Below, piece after piece: positions 17,847 to 26,422 of a stretch of 64,000 nt of DNA. Position numbers and translations under genes: made by a program. Within the stretch, counting starts at the first letter, position 1, and the number at the start of each line of letters is the position of its first letter. Source of the stretch: Ruegeria sp. HKCCD4315 (GTDB lineage Bacteria; Pseudomonadota; Alphaproteobacteria; Rhodobacterales; Rhodobacteraceae); contig NZ_WVRN01000001.1 in NCBI RefSeq assembly GCF_013112245.1, forward strand, positions 2,670,501 to 2,734,500, in the 5' to 3' direction. The notes beneath the pieces are model-generated. The model worked only from the letters and a program-made list of their open reading frames with translations. It did not search any database and was not told where the DNA came from.

Positions 17847-20800
17847 TCAGAGATCGATTTCAATCACGCCGTCGGGTTCCGCCGCTCGGCTTTGGCACAG
17901 GATCATCGCGCCTTCGCGCTGTTTCTTGGACAAAACGAAATCCCGATGCTCGACCTCACCTGAAACGACACCGCATTTGCACACGCCGCAGATGCCGTCA
18001 GCACATTTCACATCCACGTGAAACCCAGCTTCATTCAAGACCTGAGCGGCGTCCTTTTCTGCCGGCACGGACAGCGTTTTCCCCGAACGGGTAAGCTTGA
18101 TTTCAAAAGGATGGTTTTCGTATTCGGGCGTTTCGGGAACCGAGAAATATTCCAAATGTCGCGTCTCTTCCGGGAAACCTTGGCGCTCAGCCGCTTGTAT
18201 CACCCCGTCCATGTAGCGATCCGGTCCGCAGGTGTAGACATGCCATCCGTCCTGATAGCCAGACAGGATCGCATCCAAATCGGCGCGGGTATCTTCATCT
18301 GAGAAATGATAATGCACGCGATCTGCCCAGGGCATCGCGGCCAGATCATCCAGATACCCAGCCCCGCCCCGCGTGCCAGCCGAGTAATGCAACTCGAACT
18401 CTCGACCCAAGGCGTGCAGGCGATGGGCAAAGGCGATCATCGGAGTAATGCCGATACCACCGCCCATCAGGAAGGTCTTGGTTGCCGTTTCATCCAGTTC
18501 GAAATGGTTGATCGGTTTTGAAATGAAAACCTTGCGCCCCTCGTTGAAGATACGATGCAAAAGCACCGAACCACCGCGCCCTTTGTCTTCGCGCAATACA
18601 CCGATCTGATAGGTCGACCTGTCTGACGGGTTGCCGGACATGGAGTATTGCCGCAAGAATTCCGGCGCGACCAATACGTCCAGATGTGCGCCCGCCGCCC
18701 ATCCCGGCAGGGGCGCACCGTCCAGCGTTGAGAATTCATACTTCGTTACATCGGCGTTCATCTTATCGACCTTGGTCACGGCAACCCGCATCACCGGTGC
18801 GTCACCGGCGATCTGATAGCGGTGGATGACCGACATATCCCCGCTGGCCTTGCGGGACTTGTATTCATCGGCTGTCACCATGGCCTCGTAGGCCGCAATC
18901 CCGGCCTCGCGATCCATGGCAAAGGGATAGGGCCACGGGTGTGGGGCCAGATAGGCGGGATAGACGGCCAGCGTCTGATCTTCGTATTTCAGGTCCAGAT
19001 CCGTTTGCAGATCACGCCGGTTCAACGGGTGCGTTGTGGGGCGATAGGAACCGTCCGGCTGCAGCTCAATATCCCACCACCATTTCTTGATGTCATTCAG
19101 ACCGCCATTGCCGACCGCATCGTCCAGCTTGGCCAGTGCGGGCGCGGCAGAGGGGATGTTCATCGCGGCCCAGCGGAACGGCCGTTCCTTGAAGATGCCT
19201 TCAAGGTTCCAAGGGCAGGTCTTCATGCACCGCCCGCACATCGCCCCTCCTGGTGTTGTCACACGATAGGTGGCGCATTTCTGACTGTCGGATTTCCAGA
19301 TTTCATAGCCGTTGAACATCAGCTTCGGCCCGGCCGTGATCGCGCCCGACGGACATTCCCGCGCGCACTTGTTGCAAGACTCGCAAAAGCTCTGCAGGCC
19401 GAAATCAATCGGTTTGTCGTGTTCCATCGGCATATTGGTGGTCACAGCCCCGGACTTCAGTCGCGGGCCGAGATAAGGGTTCAGGATCACTTCTCCGATC
19501 CGACTGACCTCACCCAGACCGGACAGCAACAGAAGCGGCGGCTGCAGCACCTCACCATCCATCACCGTATGCGCTTTGGCCTTGTAGCCAAGGTTGCGGA
19601 TTTGCTGTGCAATCACGCCCCCAAGCAGGGAAAAGCGCAGATAGGCACGCATGGACTGAGCAACGCTGATCCAGTCGTCACCGCTGGCCCCTTCCATCGT
19701 TTCATAGCCCTGATCGATGATCATGCTGATCGCCTGATCATGGGGTGGTACGATTTCTTCGCCCGTCGCGTCGTGGGAATACCACGCCCATTTCGGGCAG
19801 CGGCTAAGGCCCACCGCATCGACCCCGAGGAAATAGGTCGCCGCTTTTATATTCGCCGCATTCCGAGCGGCATCCGTTGGCTTTGCAGCCTCAGCGCTTT
19901 CACCATCCTGTAACAACACAAAGGCCCCCAACGCGCGGCGTTGCGCGAAGCTGGGCGCGGCCTTGCGAACGTAGTACCCGCCTTTCGCAGCGTCCTGCAG
20001 CGACTTGCCCATATCCCCGAATTGCGCGCGAGCAAACATGTCAGCGCGTTTGGGTACACGGGCGACGTTTTCTTCGTCGATATACGTGGTCGGCGTCTCG
20101 ACCCGTTTGAGTTTCTCGAACGGATGGGCTCCGTCCACATAGCGCCGTTTGGAATACGGATCACGGTTCAGGGCATTTTTGGCAAAGCCAGTTCCCAGCC
20201 ACCATGCCGGCCCATGTGTGTGAAACCAGGGCTGTTGCGCCATGGGCTTGAGCGGTCGGTCATGGGCAATGGGCATCTCGGTCGTGACGGCAGCCAGACC
20301 AAATCGTGTCCCCAGCCACGGAGCAATCAATTCCCCGTCTTCGACCGAGGCCAGCCCGGCGGCCACGGCCAACTTGCCCAAATCAACTTCTGACGACATC
20401 ACGCTGTGCGCCCGCGCGTCAAAACCCAGCAGACGGATATAGTTGGCGATGACCACGGCATTTTCGGTGGCCAGCAAACAGGCGCGATGATCCTGCGCAT
20501 CTGTGATCCAGTCTGCGCCGGGTTCTGATGGGTCTGGGTCGCGATTGTATTCGTACAGAAACACGATGCTGTTCCGGTGGCTGTCGATCGGCTTGGGCGC
20601 AGCCTCCATACTGTCTTTCAGATCCGCCATGATGACGTCGATCCCCGAGGCCAGAGTCTTGGTCTGGCGTGTACGCAACGTATGGGCAAGCCGGTCAATA
20701 TCCGGGTTGCGGCGCGGCTGCGCCAGCAAAGCAGCCGACGGCAAAGGCCCGCAGCCCATCATTGACGCATCGTTGAAATACCCAAACGCTTTCAGATGGT

Positions 20801-21059
20801 TGGCACGTTCCTGCGGGTCGGAAGGTATCTCTGACGCAACCGGGTTCACCAGCCCGTCGCGAATGGCGTCCATCATCGCCTGAAATTCGCCCATCGCGTT
20901 GACGATGCTGCCTGGATGTTCCGGTCGGTGAAAACTCAGTTCAGCCATCGAAGGAACAAGCGACAGGTCCGGCCCTTCGTCCGTCCGGGCCAAACGCTCC
21001 AGCGGGTAACGCCCCATGTGAACGGGCCGGTTTTTATCCGAGAAAAAGCGGATTCCCAT
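17847..21059 (-). CDS. rdhA: self-sufficient reductive dehalogenase (RdhA-NAD(P)H reductase-ferredoxin fusion)
   Basis: 1070 aa. Start at MGIRFFSDK because AGGAGG lies 6 bp upstream. Residues 90-275 and 405-555 are related: IRLLGFDARAH (208-218) with IRNLGYKAKAH (487-497), and WLGTRFGLAAVTTEMP with YLGPRLKSGAVTTNMP, so the B12-binding module is duplicated. Only the second copy is followed by 4Fe-4S ligands: C559, C562, C565, C569, then C595, C608, C611, C615. The second copy also carries Y427, K493/K495 and R533 as candidate active-site residues. The C-terminus is a phthalate-dioxygenase-reductase-like unit: RQYS (803-806), MGGGIGITPM, CGP (944), and a [2Fe-2S] ferredoxin with C1019, C1024, C1027, C1055. 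This matches the soluble catabolic dehalogenases BhbA and NpRdhA, which remove halogen from halogenated phenols or hydroxybenzoates using NAD(P)H. No Tat signal is seen, so it is cytoplasmic. Substrate is inferred only. Confidence 0.9.
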   Translation of the reverse strand: MGIRFFSDKNRPVHMGRYPLERLARTDEGPDLSLVPSMAELSFHRPEHPGSIVNAMGEFQAMMDAIRDGLVNPVASEIPSDPQERANHLKAFGYFNDASMMGCGPLPSAALLAQPRRNPDIDRLAHTLRTRQTKTLASGIDVIMADLKDSMEAAPKPIDSHRNSIVFLYEYNRDPDPSEPGADWITDAQDHRACLLATENAVVIANYIRLLGFDARAHSVMSSEVDLGKLAVAAGLASVEDGELIAPWLGTRFGLAAVTTEMPIAHDRPLKPMAQQPWFHTHGPAWWLGTGFAKNALNRDPYSKRRYVDGAHPFEKLKRVETPTTYIDEENVARVPKRADMFARAQFGDMGKSLQDAAKGGYYVRKAAPSFAQRRALGAFVLLQDGESAEAAKPTDAARNAANIKAATYFLGVDAVGLSRCPKWAWYSHDATGEEIVPPHDQAISMIIDQGYETMEGASGDDWISVAQSMRAYLRFSLLGGVIAQQIRNLGYKAKAHTVMDGEVLQPPLLLLSGLGEVSRIGEVILNPYLGPRLKSGAVTTNMPMEHDKPIDFGLQSFCESCNKCARECPSGAITAGPKLMFNGYEIWKSDSQKCATYRVTTPGGAMCGRCMKTCPWNLEGIFKERPFRWAAMNIPSAAPALAKLDDAVGNGGLNDIKKWWWDIELQPDGSYRPTTHPLNRRDLQTDLDLKYEDQTLAVYPAYLAPHPWPYPFAMDREAGIAAYEAMVTADEYKSRKASGDMSVIHRYQIAGDAPVMRVAVTKVDKMNADVTKYEFSTLDGAPLPGWAAGAHLDVLVAPEFLRQYSMSGNPSDRSTYQIGVLREDKGRGGSVLLHRIFNEGRKVFISKPINHFELDETATKTFLMGGGIGITPMIAFAHRLHALGREFELHYSAGTRGGAGYLDDLAAMPWADRVHYHFSDEDTRADLDAILSGYQDGWHVYTCGPDRYMDGVIQAAERQGFPEETRHLEYFSVPETPEYENHPFEIKLTRSGKTLSVPAEKDAAQVLNEAGFHVDVKCADGICGVCKCGVVSGEVEHRDFVLSKKQREGAMILCQSRAAEPDGVIEIDL

Positions 21060-21123
21060 TATGCGCCTCCTGTTGCTTACCATCTCCTATCCCGACATGG
21101 ACAGCAAAACCATTCATGCATAA

Positions 21124-21138
21124 TCATAAACGGTATGA
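21124..21138. promoter_or_regulatory. candidate operator in the rdhA/LysR divergent region
   Basis: TCATA-AACGG-TATGA is a perfect 5-bp inverted repeat whose right arm includes the LysR gene's ATG. The whole divergent gap is only 75 bp. A regulator bound here would block its own translation start region and could act on rdhA. Confidence 0.35.
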
Positions 21139-22037
21139 GCAAAATCGATTTCACAGACCTCGACGGCAAAGTCCTGCGCACATTTTTGACCATACTCGAG
21201 GAAAGCTCGGTCTCGAAAGCTGCGGACCGACTGGGCGTCACGCAATCCGCGATCAGCCATACTTTGGCCAAGTTGCGGCAGGTGTTGGGTGATCCGCTGT
21301 TTGTCCGTTCCGGTCAGGGCCTGATTCCGACCGAGCGCGCCCTGTCCCTGAAAGACCCGGCCCAAAGGGTGTTGGACGGAATGCGCGCACTGACCGAGGG
21401 CAGACCGTTCAACCCCTTGTTCGAACAGATCGACATACGCATCGCCACCAACGACATGCCGCGTGAGTTGATCTTTCCGCAACTCCTTCGCGAAACCCGC
21501 GCCGAAAAAGTGCGTCTGAAGTTGGAATTCATCCCCTCGGGCGTTCCAGATCCTGACCTGCTGCGCAGTGACCGATGCCAGTTGATGCTGACCCCACTGC
21601 CACCCGATGGGCCGGATATCTTTCAGAAACGCCTGATTACCAGCCCGCTGATGATGTTCTACGACGCCGCACAACGCAATCCGCCGGACAGTTGGCAGGC
21701 ATATTGCGACAGCGATCACGTCGAAGTGCGCTTTGCCGATGGCCGCAACGCCCGCGCTGTCATGCGCGGCGTCGATCAAAGCCAGATCAGACCCGCCGTT
21801 GTGACCTTGCCGCATTTCAATGCAATCCCCGCTTTTGTGCGGGGCAGCGATCTGATCTCGACCGATACAGCACTGATGAAACAGGGGCCGCTTGCCGCGC
21901 TGGATTGCGCGCCGCTGCCTTTCAAATGCCCGCCTGTGTCCATCTACATGGTCTGGCATCAGCGATCCGCAAATGACCCCGCACACCGTTGGCTGCGCGC
22001 CCGGATCGAAGCCATCGCAGCCACCCTTCAGACCTGA
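21135..22037 (+). CDS. LysR-family regulator, probable regulator of the dehalogenase
   Basis: 300 aa from MSKIDFTDLDGKVLRTFL; the frame is open upstream through the rdhA start, but this ATG begins the helix-turn-helix at the usual distance. DNA-binding region SVSKAADRLGVTQSAISHTLAKLR, then an effector domain. It faces away from rdhA across 75 bp, the standard arrangement for a LysR regulator and its target; a halogenated aromatic would be the expected inducer. The 3' end overlaps a second, convergent LysR gene by 10 bp. Confidence 0.9.
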   Translation: MSKIDFTDLDGKVLRTFLTILEESSVSKAADRLGVTQSAISHTLAKLRQVLGDPLFVRSGQGLIPTERALSLKDPAQRVLDGMRALTEGRPFNPLFEQIDIRIATNDMPRELIFPQLLRETRAEKVRLKLEFIPSGVPDPDLLRSDRCQLMLTPLPPDGPDIFQKRLITSPLMMFYDAAQRNPPDSWQAYCDSDHVEVRFADGRNARAVMRGVDQSQIRPAVVTLPHFNAIPAFVRGSDLISTDTALMKQGPLAALDCAPLPFKCPPVSIYMVWHQRSANDPAHRWLRARIEAIAATLQT

Positions 22038-22879
22038 GACAACAACCAGTTGCGCATGATCTCAACCATTTGCGGCTGCCGAGGCTTGCGCGGCGCGACA
22101 ATGTAAAACCCCAGATCTTCGATCAAGACATCCTCAAGTGGCTGGACAAGACGGCCCGTTGCAAGTTCGGACGCGACCAGCGGCGCATTGGCAAGTGCGA
22201 TCCCTTGCCCGGACAGTGCGGCATCAATCGCAAGACTGGTCTGGCTGAAGCTCATCGTCCGTGGCTTGCCGCTTACGCCCACCCTATCAAGAAACAAAGG
22301 CCACAACCCGTGAGTGTCATTGAGCAATACTTGCCCAAGCAAATCAGAGGGATGGGTCACTTGCCCGGCAATGGATGGGCTGCACACCGGGACGAATTCT
22401 GTTGAGAACAACGGCACGGCATCCAGGTCGGACCCAAAGGGCGCCCTGCCCTGCCTGACCGCCAGATCCACGCCATCCGATTTGAAATCCGCCAGACGTT
22501 CGCGCGCGTCCACCTGAACCGAGATGTCCGGATACGAGTCGATGAAATCCGATAGTCGTGGCACCAGCCATTTTGAGGCAAAGCTAGGCGTGACCGACAA
22601 TATGACCTGACGGTCCGGCGATAACTCCTCTACAGCCTCTTCAATTAACCTGAAGGCCCTTCGTAAAGGCGCATGAAACTTGCGTCCGGCTTCAGTCAGC
22701 CGCAAACCACGCGGCAAGCGGTCGAACAGAACATTACCCAGCCTGGCCTCTAGACCCCTCACTTGTTGTGCAACCGCGCCTTGCGTCACGCCCAGTTCTT
22801 CGGCGGCCAGTCGAAAATTCAAATGTCGCGCAGAGGCTTCAAAGGCTCGCAAGGCATTCAGAGGAGGAAGGGCTGCCAT
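22028..22879 (-). CDS. LysR-family regulator, GcvA-like
   Basis: 283 aa from MAALPPLNALRAFEASARH, the typical GcvA-subgroup opening, with GVTQGAVAQQVRGLEARLG as the recognition helix and SVTPSFASKWLVPRL in the effector domain. Divergent from the SDR gene at 22983 with a gap of about 100 bp, so the SDR and possibly the DadA-like oxidase are likely targets. Confidence 0.9.
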   Translation of the reverse strand: MAALPPLNALRAFEASARHLNFRLAAEELGVTQGAVAQQVRGLEARLGNVLFDRLPRGLRLTEAGRKFHAPLRRAFRLIEEAVEELSPDRQVILSVTPSFASKWLVPRLSDFIDSYPDISVQVDARERLADFKSDGVDLAVRQGRAPFGSDLDAVPLFSTEFVPVCSPSIAGQVTHPSDLLGQVLLNDTHGLWPLFLDRVGVSGKPRTMSFSQTSLAIDAALSGQGIALANAPLVASELATGRLVQPLEDVLIEDLGFYIVAPRKPRQPQMVEIMRNWLLSQV

Positions 22880-22982
22880 GACATAGTCCTGTAGATTTTC
22901 TACAGCATAGAGCCAACATAACTGATTAGTCAAACCGGGCCTTGATCGCCATCTTGGGATCAAATGAAAACGGAGATGTCAG

Positions 22983-23684
22983 ATGGAAAAAGTAGCTCTT
23001 ATCACAGCCGGCGGCAGCGGCATGGGTGCAGATTCCGCACGCAGACTGGCAGCAGATGGGTTCAAGGTTGGTATTTTGTCGGCCTCTGGCAAAGGCGAAG
23101 CCTTGGCCCAAGAGCTGGGTGGCGTCGGTGTGACCGGCTCGAACCAGTCCACCGAGGATTTGCAAAAGCTTGTCGATGCCGCGATGGCCCATTGGGGGCG
23201 TATTGACGTACTGGTCAATTCCGCTGGTCACGGCCCCCGCGCCCCGATCCTTGAGCTGACGGATGAGGATTGGCACACCGGCATGGATGTCTATTTCCTG
23301 AACGCGGTCCGTCCGACCCGACTGGTCACGCCGATCATGCAGGCGCAGGGTGGTGGGTCGATCATCAATATCTCAACCTTTGCCGCATTCGAACCTGACC
23401 CGGTATTTCCAACCTCGGGCGTGTTACGGGCTGGTTTGGCCGCATTCACCAAGCTGTTCTCGGACAAATATGCCGCCGAGAACATCCGCATGAACAACGT
23501 TCTTCCGGGTTTCATTGACAGTCTGCCCGAGAAAGAGGAGTTCCGCAGTCGCATTCCAATGGGGCGCTATGGGCACAGCTATGACGAGATCGCTTCGGTC
23601 GTGGCCCTGTTGGCATCTGAAGGGGGCGGCTACATCACTGGACAGAATATCCGGGTGGATGGCGGCATCACCCGGTCTGTCTGA
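22983..23684 (+). CDS. SDR-family protein with altered catalytic residues
   Basis: 233 aa, Rossmann fold of the short-chain dehydrogenase family. The cofactor motif is TAGGSGMG (8-15) and the NSAG motif is at 79-82. The catalytic Ser is present (S131), but where YxxxK should be the sequence reads SGVLR: Tyr is replaced by S145 and Lys by R149. The C-terminus (GGYITGQNIRVDGG) is normal. The protein is full length, so this looks like a divergent subgroup, not decay. Reaction unknown. Confidence 0.85.
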   Translation: MEKVALITAGGSGMGADSARRLAADGFKVGILSASGKGEALAQELGGVGVTGSNQSTEDLQKLVDAAMAHWGRIDVLVNSAGHGPRAPILELTDEDWHTGMDVYFLNAVRPTRLVTPIMQAQGGGSIINISTFAAFEPDPVFPTSGVLRAGLAAFTKLFSDKYAAENIRMNNVLPGFIDSLPEKEEFRSRIPMGRYGHSYDEIASVVALLASEGGGYITGQNIRVDGGITRSV

Positions 23685-23686
23685 CC

Positions 23687-24958
23687 TCAGAACCGTGCCT
23701 TTACCAGATGTGTCAATGCTGCGCCGGATTCGAAAAAAGCGCGGCGCACGCGTGTCCAGCTTTCGCGATGCTCGGGCACGGCGGGCATCGGTAAACGCGA
23801 CGGGTCTTCGGCAAGAAGGCTTTCGGCCATCATGCGACCAAACACCGTGCCGGGTCCGATGCCGCGACCGGAATACCCGTGGGCGGCCAAAGCGTTCGGG
23901 CCGATCTGCGTGATCTTCGGGATATGGTCCGAAGTCATGGCGATCCGGCCGTGCCATCCCTGCTCAAACGGCTGGTCGGCGAGTTGAGGGTAAAGCTCTG
24001 CCAGTTTGCGTCGGACCCAGGCGGTGTGTGCGCTCCGACCTGCATTGCCAAGGTCGCCCATGCCGCCAATAATCATGCGGCCCGCCTGATCCAGGCGGAA
24101 AGAGGTCATGATCAAACCAGTGTCCCAGCACCCTTCTTCTTGCGGCAGAATACTAGCGCGCAAGTTATGCGACAGCGGAGCGGTCGCGTATTGGAAATAA
24201 TAAACCGGCACATAGGCGGGCGCGGTATTTGGCAAACCAAGATGATAGGCGTTGGTCGCCTGAATGAGGGACTTGGCCCGCACCACCCCTTTCGGTGTAT
24301 TAAGCACCCATTGGCCGTTTTCATGGCGCATGGTCTGCACCGGGCTTTGCCCATGTATCTGCGCCCCGGTCTGCGCCGCCGCTCGCGCCAATCCGACCAC
24401 ATAAGCCAGCGGCTGTATGGTTCCTGCACGAGGGTCGAACAACGCCCCATGGAAGGCATCGCTACCGGTTCTTTCCCGCGCCTGATCCACCGACAGCAGT
24501 TCAACCGGTGCACCTGACGCGCTCAGCTGTGCGTGACGCGTTTGCAGGTCTTTCAGTCCGGCGGCGGAATGCGCGCAATGCAAGGTTCCGTTGCGCACAG
24601 GTTCACAGGCGATGCCGTGCTTCTCGATCAACGCGAACACGTCTGAGGGCGCTTGGGCCAGCAGATCAATAAGGCGGTCACCCGCCGCATTTCCGATATG
24701 AGCACGGATTTCTTCAGGCGGAAGCCAGAGGCCAGCATTGGCCAAACCGACATTGCGACCCGATCCGCCAAAGCCGATCTCTTGTGCCTCAAGCAGACAT
24801 ACCGACGCGCCACTGCGGGCTGCCGTCAATGCCGCTGAGCATCCGGTATATCCGCCCCCAATGACCGCCAGATCAACTTCGGTGTCTGCGTTCAGGGGTA
24901 GGGCTGAGACCGTCTCGGAGCAGGTGCTGCGCCAAAGAGCATTTTCGGGATCGTTCAC
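23687..24958 (-). CDS. FAD-dependent oxidoreductase, DadA/glycine oxidase-like
   Basis: 423 aa, GTG start. The dinucleotide-binding motif VIGGGYTGCSAALTAARSGASV lies near residue 32, and the C-terminal FAD block AAHGYSGRGIGPGTVFGRMMAE is typical of the DAO family (gamma-glutamylputrescine oxidase/PuuB-like and D-amino acid dehydrogenase-like). These oxidise secondary amines or amino acids. Convergent with the SDR gene, 2 bp apart. The PuuB-like possibility is of interest given polyamine genes in the window, but nothing here proves it. Confidence 0.83.
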   Translation of the reverse strand: MNDPENALWRSTCSETVSALPLNADTEVDLAVIGGGYTGCSAALTAARSGASVCLLEAQEIGFGGSGRNVGLANAGLWLPPEEIRAHIGNAAGDRLIDLLAQAPSDVFALIEKHGIACEPVRNGTLHCAHSAAGLKDLQTRHAQLSASGAPVELLSVDQARERTGSDAFHGALFDPRAGTIQPLAYVVGLARAAAQTGAQIHGQSPVQTMRHENGQWVLNTPKGVVRAKSLIQATNAYHLGLPNTAPAYVPVYYFQYATAPLSHNLRASILPQEEGCWDTGLIMTSFRLDQAGRMIIGGMGDLGNAGRSAHTAWVRRKLAELYPQLADQPFEQGWHGRIAMTSDHIPKITQIGPNALAAHGYSGRGIGPGTVFGRMMAESLLAEDPSRLPMPAVPEHRESWTRVRRAFFESGAALTHLVKARF

Positions 24959-25041
24959 ATCTGGCCTCTGAGTCTTTTGCGCGGATCATCTTACCGAAAA
25001 CAACGCTTTGCAAGCGGACTCGTTCAGGCGCAATCGGAACG

Positions 25042-25082
25042 AAAAAGACCTCTTGATGCATACGCACCGAAGAGGTCTTTTT
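25042..25082. terminator. bidirectional intrinsic terminator
   Basis: A 13-bp perfect stem (AAAAAGACCTCTT at 25042-25054 with AAGAGGTCTTTTT at 25070-25082) with a 15-nt loop, A-rich on one side and T-rich on the other. It lies just after the acyl-CoA dehydrogenase stop on the minus strand and would prevent readthrough into the oxidase gene. Confidence 0.85.
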
Positions 25083-25124
25083 TTGAGAAATGACGCAAAC
25101 GGGCGGGACGCCGCCCGGAAACCT

Positions 25125-26282
25125 TCAAACGTCGATCGAGCGTGCGATCAACTCTTTCATCACTTCATTGGTGCCGCCGTAGATCATCTGTACCCGCGCA
25201 TCCGCATATAGACGCGCAATCGGGTATTCCATCATGAAGCCATAGCCGCCGAACAGCTGCAGACATTCATGCATGATCTCGTTCTGCACCTCTGAACCCC
25301 AATATTTGGCCATCGAAGCGGTGGCGGCGTCCAGCTCGCCGGCTTCCAGCTTGGCAACACAATCGTTGATGAAGCTGCGCAGAACCTCGGCTTTGGTCTT
25401 GCATTCCGCCAGCTTGAACCGGGTGTTTTGGAAGTCCATCACCCGCTGTCCAAAGGCTTTACGCTCCTGCACGTATTTGACCGTTTCAGCGATAGCGAAA
25501 TCAATCGCGCCCAGCGCCATGATCGCGATGTTCAGCCGTTCCCACGGCAGTTGCTTCATAAGCTGGTAAAAGCCCTGCCCTTCTTCGGCCCCAAGCAGGT
25601 TCGTCATTGGCACCTTGACGTCTTCAAAGAACAACTCGGCCGTATCGTTGCCCTTCATGCCCAGTTTTTTAAGGTTCCGCCCCCGGCGAAAACCATCGGC
25701 CCCTTCGGTTTCGACCACGATCAAAGACACACCACGCGCGCCTTCGGATTTGTCTGTCTTGGCTGCCACAATGATCAGATCGGCGGACTGCCCATTTGTG
25801 ATGAAGATTTTCGAGCCGTTCAGCCGATACGAGTTTCCGTCTTTCTCGGCCGTCGTCTGAACCGCCTGTACGTCTGACCCGGTGCTGGGTTCCGTCATCG
25901 CCAAAGCACCGACCATTTCGCCCGAAGCAAGTTTCGGCAGCCATTTGTGCTTTTGATCTTCGCTGCCGTAGGCGGTGAGGTAATGCGTCACAATCGACTG
26001 AATGCCATAGCCCCACCCGGCATCGCCACGCGCGCCCTGTTCGTAGGCGGTGATTGCATCGAACCCCATGCCGCCGCCGACACCACCATACTCTTCGGGG
26101 ATTGCACCCGCCATCAGCCCGGTTTCACCCGCCTTGCGCCAAAAGCCGCGATCCACCACGCCGTTTTCGACCCAGGTTTCGATATTGGGCGTCAGTTCAT
26201 CATCCATGAACCGGCCTGCCATATCCGCAAACATGCGGTGTTCGTCGGTGACCCACGCTGCGGTGGAAGTGAAAAGTGGCAT
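25125..26282 (-). CDS. acyl-CoA dehydrogenase
   Basis: 385 aa from MPLFTSTAAWVTDEHRMF, with GGAG 8 bp upstream; an open frame continues further but without support. The signature blocks AMTEPSTGSDVQ and KIFITNGQSADLIIV are present, and the catalytic base is probably E373 in IYGGTNEVMK. FAD-dependent alpha,beta-desaturation of an acyl-CoA; the chain type is not evident, though short or branched chains are common for this group. The TetR gene lies 140 bp upstream on the same strand. Confidence 0.92.
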   Translation of the reverse strand: MPLFTSTAAWVTDEHRMFADMAGRFMDDELTPNIETWVENGVVDRGFWRKAGETGLMAGAIPEEYGGVGGGMGFDAITAYEQGARGDAGWGYGIQSIVTHYLTAYGSEDQKHKWLPKLASGEMVGALAMTEPSTGSDVQAVQTTAEKDGNSYRLNGSKIFITNGQSADLIIVAAKTDKSEGARGVSLIVVETEGADGFRRGRNLKKLGMKGNDTAELFFEDVKVPMTNLLGAEEGQGFYQLMKQLPWERLNIAIMALGAIDFAIAETVKYVQERKAFGQRVMDFQNTRFKLAECKTKAEVLRSFINDCVAKLEAGELDAATASMAKYWGSEVQNEIMHECLQLFGGYGFMMEYPIARLYADARVQMIYGGTNEVMKELIARSIDV

Positions 26283-26422
26283 CGAACGCTCTCCAGACAA
26301 TCTTTCCAGTAAGCCTAGCGTTCCGCCTGATTCACGCCAATGCATGTGACGCCGCGTCCTGCCGTCGAACAACGCAACGTCTCATGCCCAAAACTGAAAG
26401 AACCATTTTTTCTTGAGCAGGT

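Noticed and set aside
18822..19913. 363-codon frame on the plus strand inside rdhA
   Set aside because: Antisense shadow of the dehalogenase with no recognisable domain and no ribosome binding site.
22983..23684. Pseudogene call for the SDR
   Set aside because: The frame is intact, full length and ends with a normal C-terminal motif; only catalytic residues differ.
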